Below are positions 1-11,333 of a DNA stretch of 64,000 bases, one piece after another. The position numbers and the translations under genes are program-made. Within the stretch, counting starts at the first letter, position 1. The number at the start of each line of letters is the position of its first letter. This stretch comes from DASQMT01 sp963835735 (GTDB taxonomy: Bacteria; Actinomycetota; Thermoleophilia; Solirubrobacterales; Solirubrobacteraceae). The DNA lies in NCBI GenBank assembly GCA_963835735.1, contig CAWIGP010000002.1:558001-622000 (forward strand), given 5' to 3'. Below the pieces are notes generated by a model. That model was not told the DNA's origin. It saw only the letters and a list, made by a program, of their open reading frames with translations, and made no database searches.

Positions 1-1197
1 GCGCGCGGCGAGGGCTCGCGTGTCTGGGACGTCGACGGCAACGAGTACGTCGACTTCCACAACGGCTTCGGCGTGATGTGCGTCGGCCACGCGAACCCGG
101 TGATCGCCGCCGCCGTCAAGGCCCGCATGGACGACGGCACCCACTTCGCCGCTCCCACCGAGGGCTCGATCGTCGTCGCCGAGGAGCTCCGGCGCCGCTG
201 GGGGCTCCCGCTTTGGCGCTTCACGAACTCCGGCACCGAGTCGACGATGGACGCCGTCCACCTCGCGCGCGGGGCGACCGGCCGGGACCTGCTCGTCAAG
301 ATCGAGGGCAGTTACCACGGACACCACGACGCGGTGATGGTCTCGGTCAAGCCGCCGGCGGACCTGATGGGCGATCGCGAGCGGCCGAACCCCGTGCCGT
401 ACGGGCTCGGTTATCCCTCGACGACGCCCGAGCAGACCCAGCCGGTCCCGTTCAACGACGCCGACGCGCTGGAGCGGATCCTGCGAGAGCTCGAGGGCCG
501 GGTCGCCGGCGTGATCCTCGAGCCGGCGATGATGAACATCAACATCGTCCCGCCGGTCGCGGGCTACCTCGAGCGCGTGCGCGAGCTGGCCACCGCCCAC
601 GGCGTCGTGCTGATCTTCGACGAGGTCAAGACCGGCGCAGCGGTCGCCGCCGGCGGAGCGACCGAGCTGTTCGGCGTCACGCCCGACATCGTCTGCCTGG
701 CCAAGGCGATCTGCGGCGGCCTGCCCGGCGGAGCGGTCGGCATGACCGAGGAGCTGGGCGCGCTGGTCGCCGACGGCCGCGTCCGCCAGCAGGGCACGTT
801 CAACGGCAACCCGCTCGCGATGGCGGCGGCCCGGGCGGCGCTGCTCGACGTCCTCACCCCCGACGCCTACGCCCGCCTGCACGCCGCCAACCGGGATCTG
901 ATGGCGGGCTGCGACCGGGTGATCGAGCAGTACGGCCTCCCCGCCCACACGGTGGGGATGGGCTCGAAGGGCTGCGTCGTGATGTCGACCGAGCCGATCC
1001 GCGAGTACCGCGACTACCTCACGCGCATCCACCACCCGCTGACCGAGCTCGCGTGGCTCTACCACATGAACAACGGCGTGTTCATGACGCCCGGCATCGA
1101 CGAGGAGTGGACGCTCTCGGTCCTGCACTCCGACGCCGACCTGCAGCGTTACGTCGAGGTCTTCGAGACCTTCGCGCGCGACGTCACGGCCGGGTAG
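1..1197 (+). CDS. Glutamate-1-semialdehyde 2,1-aminomutase-like class III aminotransferase (5' truncated)
   Basis: A PLP-dependent class III aminotransferase of the glutamate-1-semialdehyde aminomutase group. The frame is already open at base 1 (ARGEGSRVWDVDGNEYVDFH), so the start lies outside the window. Family landmarks are TNSGTESTMDA (cofactor phosphate binding), YHGHHD, the Asp of LIFDEVKTG, and the Schiff-base Lys in CLAKAICGGLPGG. It is unlikely to be the tetrapyrrole-pathway HemL itself, because no other haem gene is nearby and the sequence resembles the broader amino-acid aminotransferase clade; the substrate is unassigned. Its last 49 bases overlap the 3' end of the convergent minus-strand gene, and a 16-bp palindrome (1201-1216) follows the stop. 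Confidence 0.85.
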   Translation, partial: ARGEGSRVWDVDGNEYVDFHNGFGVMCVGHANPVIAAAVKARMDDGTHFAAPTEGSIVVAEELRRRWGLPLWRFTNSGTESTMDAVHLARGATGRDLLVKIEGSYHGHHDAVMVSVKPPADLMGDRERPNPVPYGLGYPSTTPEQTQPVPFNDADALERILRELEGRVAGVILEPAMMNINIVPPVAGYLERVRELATAHGVVLIFDEVKTGAAVAAGGATELFGVTPDIVCLAKAICGGLPGGAVGMTEELGALVADGRVRQQGTFNGNPLAMAAARAALLDVLTPDAYARLHAANRDLMAGCDRVIEQYGLPAHTVGMGSKGCVVMSTEPIREYRDYLTRIHHPLTELAWLYHMNNGVFMTPGIDEEWTLSVLHSDADLQRYVEVFETFARDVTAG

Positions 1198-3899
1198 CCC
1201 GGCGCCGGCCGGCGCCCGGCGGCCTCGGCGGCGAGCAGCCGCAGCTCGGGCAGCGCCGACGCGAGCGCGTGCGTGCGGCGGTCCGAGAACAGCTCCACCA
1301 GCCATGCGCTGCCGTCTGGCGCCAGCGCCGCCGCCGCCGTGACCGCGGTGAAGCCCCACTCCGCCAGCAGCGCACGCTCGCGGATGTCGGCGCTCGCGTC
1401 GGACTCCTCGATCGTGAAGCCACCTCCGCGCTCCATCACTCGCGCGGTGAGCGGATAATCCGCGAGCGCGTACGACTCGTCCTCGACCGAGAACCGGACC
1501 TCGGAGGCCTCCGGGTCGAAGCGGTCGCGCCGCTCGGCCCCGAGCAGCGTGCGCAGCTCGGACTCGCCCGGCCGGCACCGGGAGATCGTCCATTTGGCTG
1601 CGTCGAACGCCTCTGCGAACGCACCGGCGACCCCCTCCAACCGCGCCAGCTCACCCGCGCCGTCGAGGTCGCCGTCGAGCTGCTCGAGCAGGAAGCGGAC
1701 GAGCGCCTCGCGCTCGTGCGGGCCGGCGTCGCGGAAGCGCCGCCGCGACCACGGTTCCGGGAAGGGCGGCCCGGGCGTCGGGATGCCCGGCTCGGCGACG
1801 AACAGCTTGCCGCCTCCGACCCGCTTGGCGGCGTATTGAGCCGCGTCGGCCGCGCGGTACAGGTCGGCGGAGCGGCGGTGCTCCTCATCCAGGCAAGCGA
1901 CGCCGCAGGAGAACGTGAACGGCCCGCCCCGCTCCGCGGCCAGGCGGTGGGACGCCGCGCGAGCGAGCGTGCGCGCAGCGTCCGGGCCGTAACCCTCCAT
2001 CACGACGCAGAACTCGTCGCCCCCGAGCCGGCTGGTGAACGAGCCTGGGAACTCCGCCGCGGCATCGGACAGCGCGCGCGCGGCGGCGGCCAGCGCCTGG
2101 TCGCCGGCATCGTGGCCGTGCCGGTCGTTGACCTCCTTGAGCCCGTCGAGGTCGCAGAACAGCAGCGCGAGCTCGCGCCCGGCGGCGAGCGCCCGCGCGA
2201 CCGACTCCTCGAGCCGCTCGTCGAGCGCGCGGCGGTTCGGCAGCCGCGTCAGCGGGTCCTCGTAGGCGAGCGACTCAAGCCGCGAGAAGAGCTCGGCGCG
2301 TCCGATCGCGGTCGCGACCTGCGCGCAGAGTGCCTCCGCGAAGCGCACGTGCGAAGTGGCGAACGGCGGCGCGCCGATCGCGGAGTACGCCTCGAGCACG
2401 CCCCAGACCCGGTTGTCCACGCGGATCGGGCACGCGAGCGCCGATCCGCGCCCGATCCGCTCGAGGAACGCGCGTTCCTCGTCCGGCAGGCCGGGATCCT
2501 CGAGCGCGACCACGTACGGCACGCCACGCTCCACCAGCAGCCGGTCGAGCGCGGTCAGCGCCCACGTCTCGACCACCGGCCGCTCTTCCTCGCCCGGGTT
2601 GAGCTCGCCGGCGTTGGCGAGCGTGCGCATCCGGTCGTGCTCCGGTTCCCAGCGGCAGATCGAGATGCCGGCGGCGCGCAGCACCCGGCACGCCTGTTCG
2701 CTGACCGCGTCGAGCACCTCGTCGAAGCGGTGCGCGCCCGCGACCGCGCTGGAGACGCGGATCAGCGCGCGCAGCTCGGTCTCGAGCGGCAGGTCGGGCT
2801 GGACGCTCGGCAGCCGCGGCTCGTCCGGGCCGCCGTCGCCGACCACCGTCACGCCGCCGCGATCGAGCACGCGCATCAGCGCCGCCACCGTGGTCGGGCA
2901 GAACTGCGTGCCGGCGTGGCGCTCGAGCTCGGCGCGCGCCTGGTCGGGCGTGAGCGCGCGGCGGTACGGGCGGTCGGAGGTCATCGCGTGCCAGGCGTCG
3001 CAGACCAGGCAGATGCGACTCGACAGCGGGACGTCCTCGCCGGCCAGCCCGTCCGGGTAGCCGCCGCCGTCCCAGTGCTCGTGTTCGGCGCGCACAGCCG
3101 GCGCGAGGTGCGAGAGCGAGCCGATCGCACCGACTATCTGCGCGCCGATCGCCGGGTGCTCGCGCATCACGTCCCACTCGGGCGCGGTCAGCCGGCCGCG
3201 CTTCTGCAGGATCGCGTCGGGCACGCCGACCTTGCCGATGTCGTGCAGGAGCGCGACCTGCCCGACCGACGCAGCACCGTCATGGTCGATCCCCAGCTCC
3301 GCCGCCACCGCGAGCGCCAGCTCGAGCACCGCCTCCGAGTGCGCGGCGGTGTAGTTCTCGCGCGCGTTGAGGGCGGCGAGCAGCGCCTGGCCGGCGGCGG
3401 CCTCGACCTCGGCGCGCCCGATCGACGCCCCCTCCGCCGCCTCGATGCGATCCGCAGCCATCCGCGCGAGCACATCGAGGTAGCGCAGGTCGCGCTCTCC
3501 CAGCTGCGGCTGCGGCGCCCGGCTCAGGCAGCAGAGCGAGCCGTACAGCGAGCCGTCCGCGCGGCGCACCGGAGCGCCCGCGTACGCGCGAATCCCGGTC
3601 GCGACCACGAACGGATGCGCGACGGCCTGCGCGAGCGCCGTGGTGTCGGGCACCAGCCGCGGCGCGGCGCCGCCGACCATCTCATGGCACCACGACTGCT
3701 CGGCCGGGAGGCTGAACCCCGGCGCCACGCCGTAGCCCTCGGTGTCGCCGTCGACCACGCGCAGCACCAGCTCGGATTCGCGCACCTCGGCCAGGTAGGC
3801 GAACTCCATCCCCAGCACCTCGCGCGCTGCGGTGAGCAGTCCCTCCATCGGAGTCGTATCGGCAGCGTGCGCTGGATCCTCAGCCACCGGTGTTCTCAA
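1149..3899 (-). CDS. GAF / HD-GYP / GAF / GGDEF cyclic-di-GMP signalling protein
   Basis: A cytoplasmic sensor of 916 residues that can in principle both make and break c-di-GMP. Domains in order: GAF (about 15-150), HD-GYP phosphodiesterase (about 185-345, with HDIGKVGVPDAI near 219 and GGYPDG near 280), second GAF (about 375-535), GGDEF cyclase (intact SRLGGDEF near 625), then a C-terminal GAF-like tail of about 200 residues. HD, GYP and GGDEF signature residues are all present, so neither enzyme domain looks obviously dead. No membrane segment is seen. The start has no strong ribosome-binding site; a later in-frame Met (TTPMEGLL) is possible. The 3' end overlaps the convergent aminotransferase gene by 49 bases. 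Confidence 0.9.
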   Translation of the reverse strand: MRTPVAEDPAHAADTTPMEGLLTAAREVLGMEFAYLAEVRESELVLRVVDGDTEGYGVAPGFSLPAEQSWCHEMVGGAAPRLVPDTTALAQAVAHPFVVATGIRAYAGAPVRRADGSLYGSLCCLSRAPQPQLGERDLRYLDVLARMAADRIEAAEGASIGRAEVEAAAGQALLAALNARENYTAAHSEAVLELALAVAAELGIDHDGAASVGQVALLHDIGKVGVPDAILQKRGRLTAPEWDVMREHPAIGAQIVGAIGSLSHLAPAVRAEHEHWDGGGYPDGLAGEDVPLSSRICLVCDAWHAMTSDRPYRRALTPDQARAELERHAGTQFCPTTVAALMRVLDRGGVTVVGDGGPDEPRLPSVQPDLPLETELRALIRVSSAVAGAHRFDEVLDAVSEQACRVLRAAGISICRWEPEHDRMRTLANAGELNPGEEERPVVETWALTALDRLLVERGVPYVVALEDPGLPDEERAFLERIGRGSALACPIRVDNRVWGVLEAYSAIGAPPFATSHVRFAEALCAQVATAIGRAELFSRLESLAYEDPLTRLPNRRALDERLEESVARALAAGRELALLFCDLDGLKEVNDRHGHDAGDQALAAAARALSDAAAEFPGSFTSRLGGDEFCVVMEGYGPDAARTLARAASHRLAAERGGPFTFSCGVACLDEEHRRSADLYRAADAAQYAAKRVGGGKLFVAEPGIPTPGPPFPEPWSRRRFRDAGPHEREALVRFLLEQLDGDLDGAGELARLEGVAGAFAEAFDAAKWTISRCRPGESELRTLLGAERRDRFDPEASEVRFSVEDESYALADYPLTARVMERGGGFTIEESDASADIRERALLAEWGFTAVTAAAALAPDGSAWLVELFSDRRTHALASALPELRLLAAEAAGRRPAPGYPAVTSRAKVSKTST

Positions 3900-3906
3900 T
3901 CTGACG

Positions 3907-5514
3907 TCAGGCGGCGAGCGGCAGCTCGACCGCGGCCGGGATGTGGCTCATCGCGTGCTCGGCCAGAGCGGTGATCGTGAGGCTCGGGTTGACGCCGACG
4001 TTCGCCGGGACGGCGGAACCGTCGCATACCAGGAGATTCTCATAGCCGAAGACCCGCTGGCGCGCGTCGACAACCCCGCACGACGGGTCGGCGCCGATCA
4101 CTGCGCCGCCGAGGATGTGCGCGGTCGTCGGGATGTTCGCCACCGCCTCGGTCAGGCCGCTCTGCGCGAGGCCGCCGGTGCGCTCGGCGAGCCACTCGGC
4201 GAACTGGTTGGCGACCGGGATGAACGTCGGGATCGGCCGCTCCGGGTCCTGCTCGGTGCGCAGCCGCACTCCGCCGAACAGGGTGCGCCGCGCCCGCAGC
4301 GCCATCGCGTTGTCGAGCGACTGCATCACGAGCACGATGATCGTCCGCCGCGACCACCCGCGCGGCCAGGTCAGCCTCAGCACGCGGATCGGGTGGAGCG
4401 TCATCGCTCCGAGCAGCTTCAGCGGCCGGGTCAGCTTCGTCCCGTCGCCGACCAGCAGCGTGAACAGCGCGCTCATGCTGTCGCCCACCGCGCCGTAGGT
4501 GACGGTCTCGATGTGCGTGTCGGGGTCGGGATACACGCTCGAGGAGATCGCCACCCGCCTCGTGATGTCCTCGGCGCCCCGCGGGAGCGTGACCGCGAGG
4601 ATCGCCTCGGAGTTCGTGCGCACCAGCTCGCCCAGGCGAGCCGAGATGCGCGGGAGCGAGCCGGAGAGCTTGGCGCGCGCCAGCAACCCGTTGGTCCCGA
4701 GCGGGCCGGCCGCGACGACGACGCCGCGGGCCGTGTGCACGCGCCGGTCGCGGCGGAACCAGGCGCCGGTCCGCTCGGTCGTGACGGCGTAGCCGTCCGA
4801 GCCGTCGGGAGCGCCGAGCGGCTTGACGTCGATCACCGTGCGCTCCGGCGTGATCGTGACGCCGGCGCGCTCGGCCAGCCAGAGGTAGTTCTTGGGCAGC
4901 GTGTTCTTCGCGTTGTGGGGACAGCCGACCATGCAGCGCCCGCACGCGATGCAGCCGGTCCGCGCCGGGCCGGCGCCGCCGAAGAACGGGTCGGCGACCG
5001 TCTCCCCCGCCGCGCCGAAGTACACGCCGACGCGCGTCTTGGAGTAAGTCGCCTCCGCGCCGATCTCGCGGCCGAACTCGTGCAGCAGCTGATCGGCGGG
5101 ATCGTCCGCCTCGACCGAGACCACGCCGAGCATCCGCTCGGCCTCGTCGTAGTGGGGCGCGAGCGCGGCCGCCCAGTCCTCCAGCCCGGCCCATTGCGGG
5201 TCGGCGTAGAAGCGCTCAGGCGCGCGATAGAGCGTGTTCGCGTAGCCGAGCGAGCCGCCGCCGACCCCGGCGCCGGAGACGACGGCGACGTCGCGGAAGA
5301 TCGTCAGCCGGAAGATGCCGCGCAGGCCGAGCCGCGGCGCCCAGAAATAGCGCCGCAGGTCCCAGGTGGAGCGCGGCATGTCCGCGTCGGTGACGCGGCG
5401 CCCGCTCTCGATCAGCCCGACCCGATAGCCCTTCTCGGCCAGCCGCAGCGCTGACACGCTGCCGCCGAACCCCGAGCCGACGACCAGCCAGTCGTAGTCA
5501 AGGTCCTGACGCAC
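3907..5514 (-). CDS. GMC-family oxidoreductase (cholesterol-oxidase-like)
   Basis: An FAD-dependent alcohol/sterol oxidoreductase of 535 residues. The N-terminus carries the Rossmann dinucleotide motif (VVGSGFGGSVSALRLAEKG) and a GVGGGS FAD loop; the C-terminus has the FAD-contact segment LLVCDGSAVPANVGVNPSLTI, as in the ChoD-like GMC branch. A four-cysteine cluster (GCIACGRCMVGC, about residue 190) precedes the AKNTLPKNYL segment. This is typical of that branch and could hold an Fe-S centre or zinc, which is not proven. No signal peptide. It is divergent from the secreted gene at 5615, with 100 bases between starts and no convincing promoter hexamers seen there. The substrate is unknown. Confidence 0.85.
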   Translation of the reverse strand: MRQDLDYDWLVVGSGFGGSVSALRLAEKGYRVGLIESGRRVTDADMPRSTWDLRRYFWAPRLGLRGIFRLTIFRDVAVVSGAGVGGGSLGYANTLYRAPERFYADPQWAGLEDWAAALAPHYDEAERMLGVVSVEADDPADQLLHEFGREIGAEATYSKTRVGVYFGAAGETVADPFFGGAGPARTGCIACGRCMVGCPHNAKNTLPKNYLWLAERAGVTITPERTVIDVKPLGAPDGSDGYAVTTERTGAWFRRDRRVHTARGVVVAAGPLGTNGLLARAKLSGSLPRISARLGELVRTNSEAILAVTLPRGAEDITRRVAISSSVYPDPDTHIETVTYGAVGDSMSALFTLLVGDGTKLTRPLKLLGAMTLHPIRVLRLTWPRGWSRRTIIVLVMQSLDNAMALRARRTLFGGVRLRTEQDPERPIPTFIPVANQFAEWLAERTGGLAQSGLTEAVANIPTTAHILGGAVIGADPSCGVVDARQRVFGYENLLVCDGSAVPANVGVNPSLTITALAEHAMSHIPAAVELPLAA

Positions 5515-5614
5515 CGTCAGTGGAGTCTACGTACGCACATGATTCGCCGTGTGTCTTACTTGACGCGCGCGCCGGCAGGTGGTCCGATTCGGGCAATCGC
5601 CTGAGGGAGGGGTC

Positions 5615-7480
5615 ATGCAGAGACGGTGTGTCGCCGGCGCGCTCGGCGCAGTCGGATTGGCGTGTGCGGCGCTGGCCATGCCGGCCGGCGCGGCCGATCG
5701 GCCGTTCGGGACGTCCCGGCTCTACAGCCAGGTCTACGACACCATGCAGGCACCGGGCGGCGGCACCGGCGGGCAGACGTCGCCAGGCGCGCCGTTCTCG
5801 AAGGCGCAGATCCAGGCATTCCGCTGCGAGAGCGAGGGTGATCCGGCCTCGACCGTCGACATCAGTTGCAATACCACCGAGTACGGCCAGGACTTCGCCC
5901 CGGACAACGAGATAGCGGTCACGGTCGACCCGACCGATCCCGACCACATCGTCGCCGGCTCGAACGACTATTACTACCGCTTCAACAACTCGACCGGCGC
6001 GCGCCAGGCGATGATCCCAACCGGCTTCTTCACCTCGTTCGACGGCGGCGCCACCTGGATCGACGGGCAGATCCCGGTGCGGTCCGGTCGCAGCGCCGGC
6101 GACCCGGCCCCGGCCTTCGACCGCAGGCACGCGATGGTGCTGATGGCGCAGCTCGAGAACTTGACAGGCCTCGGCGGCGCAAACGTGGCGCAGGGCGACG
6201 TGTCGGTCAGCCGGTCGGCCGACGGCGGTCGCACATGGACAGAGCCGGTGACCGTCTTCAAGGGCAGGGGCACCGGCATCGGCCCGGCCAACAACGCGAC
6301 GTTCTTCGACAAGGAGTACCTCACCGTCGACAACAACCCCGATTCGCCGTTCTATGGCCGGGCCTACCTGACCGTCACGCGATTCCTCAACGGCCCGCAC
6401 GGCTCGTTCGCCGAGTCGCCGATCTACCTGTCGTGGTCCGACGACGGCGGGCGCACATGGTCGGAGCCGAAGGAGATCTCGGGCTCGAGCCCGTCGTGCT
6501 CGTTCCAGTCGACCGGGCCTGCGAGCGAGTGCGACGAGAGCTCGTTCTCGATCCCCGAGGTGGCGAGCGACGGGATGCTCTACGTCCACTTCCTCAACAA
6601 CCAGAACGATGGCGAGTGGGAGGTGCCGAACGACTTCGACGGCCAGCTCATGGTGCTGCGCTCGAGCGACGGCGGACAGACGTTCAGCGGGCCGGTCGCC
6701 GCGGTGCAGCTCGAAGACGGACTCAGCGACACCCCGTGGTCGGTGATCGGGCGCCAGACGGTGTGGGGCCACCAGATCCGCTGGAACTCGGTCGGCAACA
6801 TCTCCTCCGACCCGACCGATCCCGAGCACGTCGTGATCGTGTTCGCCGACCGCGGGACCGCCAACCCGAACGCGACCGCGGAGTGCATCGACGAGCTGCC
6901 GGGCATCGCACCGGCGTACGACCCGTGCGAGTCCGGTCCCGGCAGCGACAACAACGTCTACGCGGTCGAGTCGACTGATGGCGGCGCGACGTGGAGCCCG
7001 CGCCGCACGCTCGACGGCAGCGCCGGTCACGCGTGGTTCCCGTGGGCCGACCACAAGCCGGACGGGACGCTGGCGCTGGCCTATGACCACGACGACGTGG
7101 CCGCCGGCACGGCCGCGATTCCGCCGAACGACACGTTCCACCACGTGCTGCTGACCTCGAGCGGGCGTGAGGTGCTGGGCGCGTCCGAGCACGTCGACGA
7201 GTCGGTGACGCACTGGTCCGGACAGTACGTCGACGTGCCCTTGTGGCCGCGCGCCTGCGGGCCGGTCGGGTACTCCGATCCGCCGGTCACCGACGCGACG
7301 GGCAAGGACTGCAACCAGTTCCACGGCGACTACACCGGCCTGGCGGTCGACTCGGAGGGCCGCAGCCACGTCGTTTGGACGGGCCTGAGCCGGCGGGCGA
7401 CGTCACCGCAGCTCGACCCGTACGTGGGCGGCCTGCACGACGGCTACGCGCAGGACGCGATGTACGCCCTGCGGCCATGA
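5615..7480 (+). CDS. Secreted sialidase-fold (BNR/Asp-box repeat) protein
   Basis: An exported protein of about 621 residues. The start is placed at 5615 because GAGGGAGG lies just upstream and the product then begins MQRRC followed by a hydrophobic core and an Ala-x-Ala signal-peptidase site (PAGAADRP). The mature part holds repeated Asp-box-like segments (SFDGGATW, SADGGRTW, SDDGGRTW, SSDGGQTF, STDGGATW), the hallmark of six-bladed sialidase/BNR beta-propellers. A conserved catalytic tyrosine/glutamate/arginine triad cannot be assigned by eye, so sialidase activity should not be assumed. Several paired cysteines suggest disulfides outside the cell. Confidence 0.85.
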   Translation: MQRRCVAGALGAVGLACAALAMPAGAADRPFGTSRLYSQVYDTMQAPGGGTGGQTSPGAPFSKAQIQAFRCESEGDPASTVDISCNTTEYGQDFAPDNEIAVTVDPTDPDHIVAGSNDYYYRFNNSTGARQAMIPTGFFTSFDGGATWIDGQIPVRSGRSAGDPAPAFDRRHAMVLMAQLENLTGLGGANVAQGDVSVSRSADGGRTWTEPVTVFKGRGTGIGPANNATFFDKEYLTVDNNPDSPFYGRAYLTVTRFLNGPHGSFAESPIYLSWSDDGGRTWSEPKEISGSSPSCSFQSTGPASECDESSFSIPEVASDGMLYVHFLNNQNDGEWEVPNDFDGQLMVLRSSDGGQTFSGPVAAVQLEDGLSDTPWSVIGRQTVWGHQIRWNSVGNISSDPTDPEHVVIVFADRGTANPNATAECIDELPGIAPAYDPCESGPGSDNNVYAVESTDGGATWSPRRTLDGSAGHAWFPWADHKPDGTLALAYDHDDVAAGTAAIPPNDTFHHVLLTSSGREVLGASEHVDESVTHWSGQYVDVPLWPRACGPVGYSDPPVTDATGKDCNQFHGDYTGLAVDSEGRSHVVWTGLSRRATSPQLDPYVGGLHDGYAQDAMYALRP

Positions 7481-7552
7481 GGCGGATGCCTGCGGAGCGG
7501 CGCGTCCGCTCCGCAGGCGCCCATCACAGTTCGCCCGGGCGCGAGTAGCTAG

Positions 7553-7672
7553 CTACCAGGCCGAGCCGGGCTGCACCGGCGGGGCCGGGATCTCCCGCAC
7601 GACGGGGAGCGTGTACCAGCGCGGCGCCGGCCGGTTGGGACGGGAAGGTGTGGCGGTGGACGGCATGACCAT
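7553..7672 (-). CDS. Possible small Pro-rich protein (39 aa)
   Basis: A short open frame lies in the gap between the sialidase-fold gene and the threonine ammonia-lyase gene. The predicted product is rich in proline (segments NRPAPRWYTLP and PAPPVQPGSAW). Two ATG codons (7672 and 7666) are available. A GGAGGTGAT sequence lies about 30 bases upstream, too far to be a normal Shine-Dalgarno site. Frame quality and composition look protein-like, but with so few codons this could be chance. No family recognised. Confidence 0.25.
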   Translation of the reverse strand: MVMPSTATPSRPNRPAPRWYTLPVVREIPAPPVQPGSAW

Positions 7673-7725
7673 TCGTACGCGCGGACAACGAGTTACGGAT
7701 CACCTCCCGCGTCGGCGCGCGTGAG

Positions 7726-8964
7726 CTACTCGAGCGGCTGCGCCGGGTAGCCCTGGTGGCGCATGGCTTCGAGCACGCGATCTGCGTGCTCGCGGCCGCG
7801 CGTCTCGAGCACGAGCTCGACGGCCGTCTCGCGCACGTGCAGGTCGAAGCCCTCGCGGACGTGCGAGACGTCGACGACGTTGCCACCCGCGTCGGCCACG
7901 CAGGTGAGCAGCCGCGCGAGCGCGCCCGGGCGATCGGGGACGCGCGTGAGCACGACGAGCCGTCGGCCGGCGAGCGTCTCGTGGCGGCGCGCGATCGAGA
8001 GCAGCAGGCCGGGGTCGACGTTGCCGCCCGACAGCACCGCGACCGTGGTGCCGGCGGGCGCGGCGGCGACCTGCCCGCCGAGCAGCGCCGCGACGCCGAC
8101 CGCGCCGGCGCCCTCGACGACGAGCTTGCAGCGCTCCATCAGCACGAACATCGCCTCCGCGGCGTCCTCGTCCTCCACCACCGCCATCCCGTCGAGCCAC
8201 TCGCCGAGCAGCGCGAGCGTCAGCTCGCCCGGGCGCTTGACCGCGATCCCGTCGGCGATGGTGAGCGCGCTCTCGGCGGGCACCGGATGCCCGGCCGCGA
8301 GCGACGCCGGGTAGGGCGCGCAGGCCGCCGCCTGCACGCCGATCACCTCGACCTCCGGCCGCGCGGACTTCACGGCGATCGCGATCCCGGCGGCGAGCCC
8401 GCCGCCGCCGACCGGCACCACGACGCGCGCGAGGTCGGGCACGTCCTCGAGCAGCTCCAGCCCCAGCGAGCCCTGTCCGGCGACGATGTCCGGGTCGTCG
8501 AACGGGTGCACGAACGCCAGCCCGCCCTCGCGCGCGCGCTCCTGCGCGGCGTGCAGGCACTCCTCGAGCGACTCGCCGCCGACGTGCACGATCGCGCCCT
8601 GGCCGCGCGCCGCCTCGGACTTCGCGATCGGCGCGTCGGCCGGCACGAACACCTCGCAGCGCACGCCGCGGGCGGCCGCCGCAGCGGCGAGCCCCTGCGC
8701 GTGGTTGCCCGCCGAGGCGGCGACGACACCGTTCGCGCAGCCCTGCGCGCCGAGCGCGGCCAGCTTCGCCGAGGCGCCGCGGACCTTGAAGGAGCCCGTG
8801 CGCTGCAGGTTCTCCGCCTTCAGCGCGACGGTCCCGCCGGCGTGCTCGGAGATCGTGCGCGTCGACAGCACCGGCGTGCGACGGGCGACCCGCTCGACCT
8901 CGGCGCGCGCCGCACGGATCCGCGCGGCGTCGACCGGCTCAGTCCGGGACGGCGAGGATCGCAT
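7726..8964 (-). CDS. ilvA: Threonine ammonia-lyase (biosynthetic/catabolic type with ACT domain)
   Basis: Converts threonine to 2-oxobutanoate and ammonia (serine to pyruvate as a side reaction) via PLP. The fold-II PLP lysine is in GSFKVRG; the phosphate-binding glycine loop is PVGGGGLAAG; SAGNHAQG is the substrate-carboxylate loop. The last 80 or so residues form a single ACT-like regulatory domain (VLTRVPDRPGALARLLTCV). Length (412 aa) matches the one-ACT class shared by TdcB-like and short IlvA enzymes. The start overlaps the end of the RidA gene by 26 bases, so the two are co-transcribed. RidA removes the reactive enamine/imine intermediates this enzyme releases, which supports the pairing. 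Confidence 0.9.
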   Translation of the reverse strand: MRSSPSRTEPVDAARIRAARAEVERVARRTPVLSTRTISEHAGGTVALKAENLQRTGSFKVRGASAKLAALGAQGCANGVVAASAGNHAQGLAAAAAARGVRCEVFVPADAPIAKSEAARGQGAIVHVGGESLEECLHAAQERAREGGLAFVHPFDDPDIVAGQGSLGLELLEDVPDLARVVVPVGGGGLAAGIAIAVKSARPEVEVIGVQAAACAPYPASLAAGHPVPAESALTIADGIAVKRPGELTLALLGEWLDGMAVVEDEDAAEAMFVLMERCKLVVEGAGAVGVAALLGGQVAAAPAGTTVAVLSGGNVDPGLLLSIARRHETLAGRRLVVLTRVPDRPGALARLLTCVADAGGNVVDVSHVREGFDLHVRETAVELVLETRGREHADRVLEAMRHQGYPAQPLE

Positions 8965-9331
8965 CGATCTCCACTTCGGCGCCCAGCGGCAGCGCCGCCA
9001 CGCCGACCGTGCTGCGCGCCGGCGGCGCGTCGGTGAAGTACGTGCCGTACGCCTCGTTGACCGAGGCGAACGTCGAGATGTCGGTCACGTAGATCCCGCA
9101 GCGCACGGCGTCCGCGAGCGAGGCGCCGGCCGCGGCGGCGACGATCGCGAGGTTGTCGAGGCAGCGCCTGGTCTGCGCGCCGATGTCGCCCGCGACGAGC
9201 GTTCCGACATCGGGATCCACCGGCGTCTGGCCGGAGAGGAAGATCAGCCCGGCGCTCTTCACGGCGTGCGAGTACGGGCCTGCGGCCTTCGGGGCTCCGA
9301 CTGCCATGATCGTTTGGCGATGGTGGGACAT
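8939..9331 (-). CDS. ridA: RidA-family enamine/imine deaminase
   Basis: A small soluble YjgF/YER057c/UK114-family protein (130 aa, normal length). It hydrolyses 2-aminoacrylate and related imines released by PLP dehydratases, preventing damage to other PLP enzymes. Family landmarks are the N-terminal AAGPYSHAV, the FLSGQTP strand, and the substrate-carboxylate Arg in PPARSTVGV followed by LPLGAEVEIDAI. A second Met (MAVGAPK, 9307) may be the true start; neither start has a good Shine-Dalgarno site. The gene is first in an operon with the threonine ammonia-lyase it serves. Its start codon is only 17 bases from the divergent DUF255 gene. Confidence 0.9.
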   Translation of the reverse strand: MSHHRQTIMAVGAPKAAGPYSHAVKSAGLIFLSGQTPVDPDVGTLVAGDIGAQTRRCLDNLAIVAAAAGASLADAVRCGIYVTDISTFASVNEAYGTYFTDAPPARSTVGVAALPLGAEVEIDAILAVPD

Positions 9332-9348
9332 GGAAAGGGAACCTACAC

Positions 9349-11292
<1,944 letters not shown>

Positions 11293-11333
11293 GACAATCC
11301 CGAGCTCCGCCCCCCAGGGAGGAGCTCCTTGTC
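11293..11333 (+). promoter_or_regulatory. Hairpin covering the ribosome-binding site and TTG start of the MMPL gene
   Basis: Nested inverted repeats flank the translation start: GACAA (11293-11297) pairs with TTGTC (11329-11333), and GAGCTCC (11302-11308) pairs with GGAGCTC (11321-11327). The right arms contain the Shine-Dalgarno GGAGGAG and the TTG start codon, so folding would mask initiation. The pairing is seen directly; a regulatory role is inference. Confidence 0.4.

Noticed and set aside
1..1197. Haem-biosynthesis hemL
   Set aside because: The class III aminotransferase fold is certain, but sequence and neighbours do not support the tetrapyrrole pathway; no symbol given.
78..3974. Very long plus-strand open frame opposite the GGDEF/HD-GYP gene
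   Set aside because: Arg/Pro/Gly-rich shadow of high-GC sequence; real domains are on the minus strand and in the first plus-strand frame.
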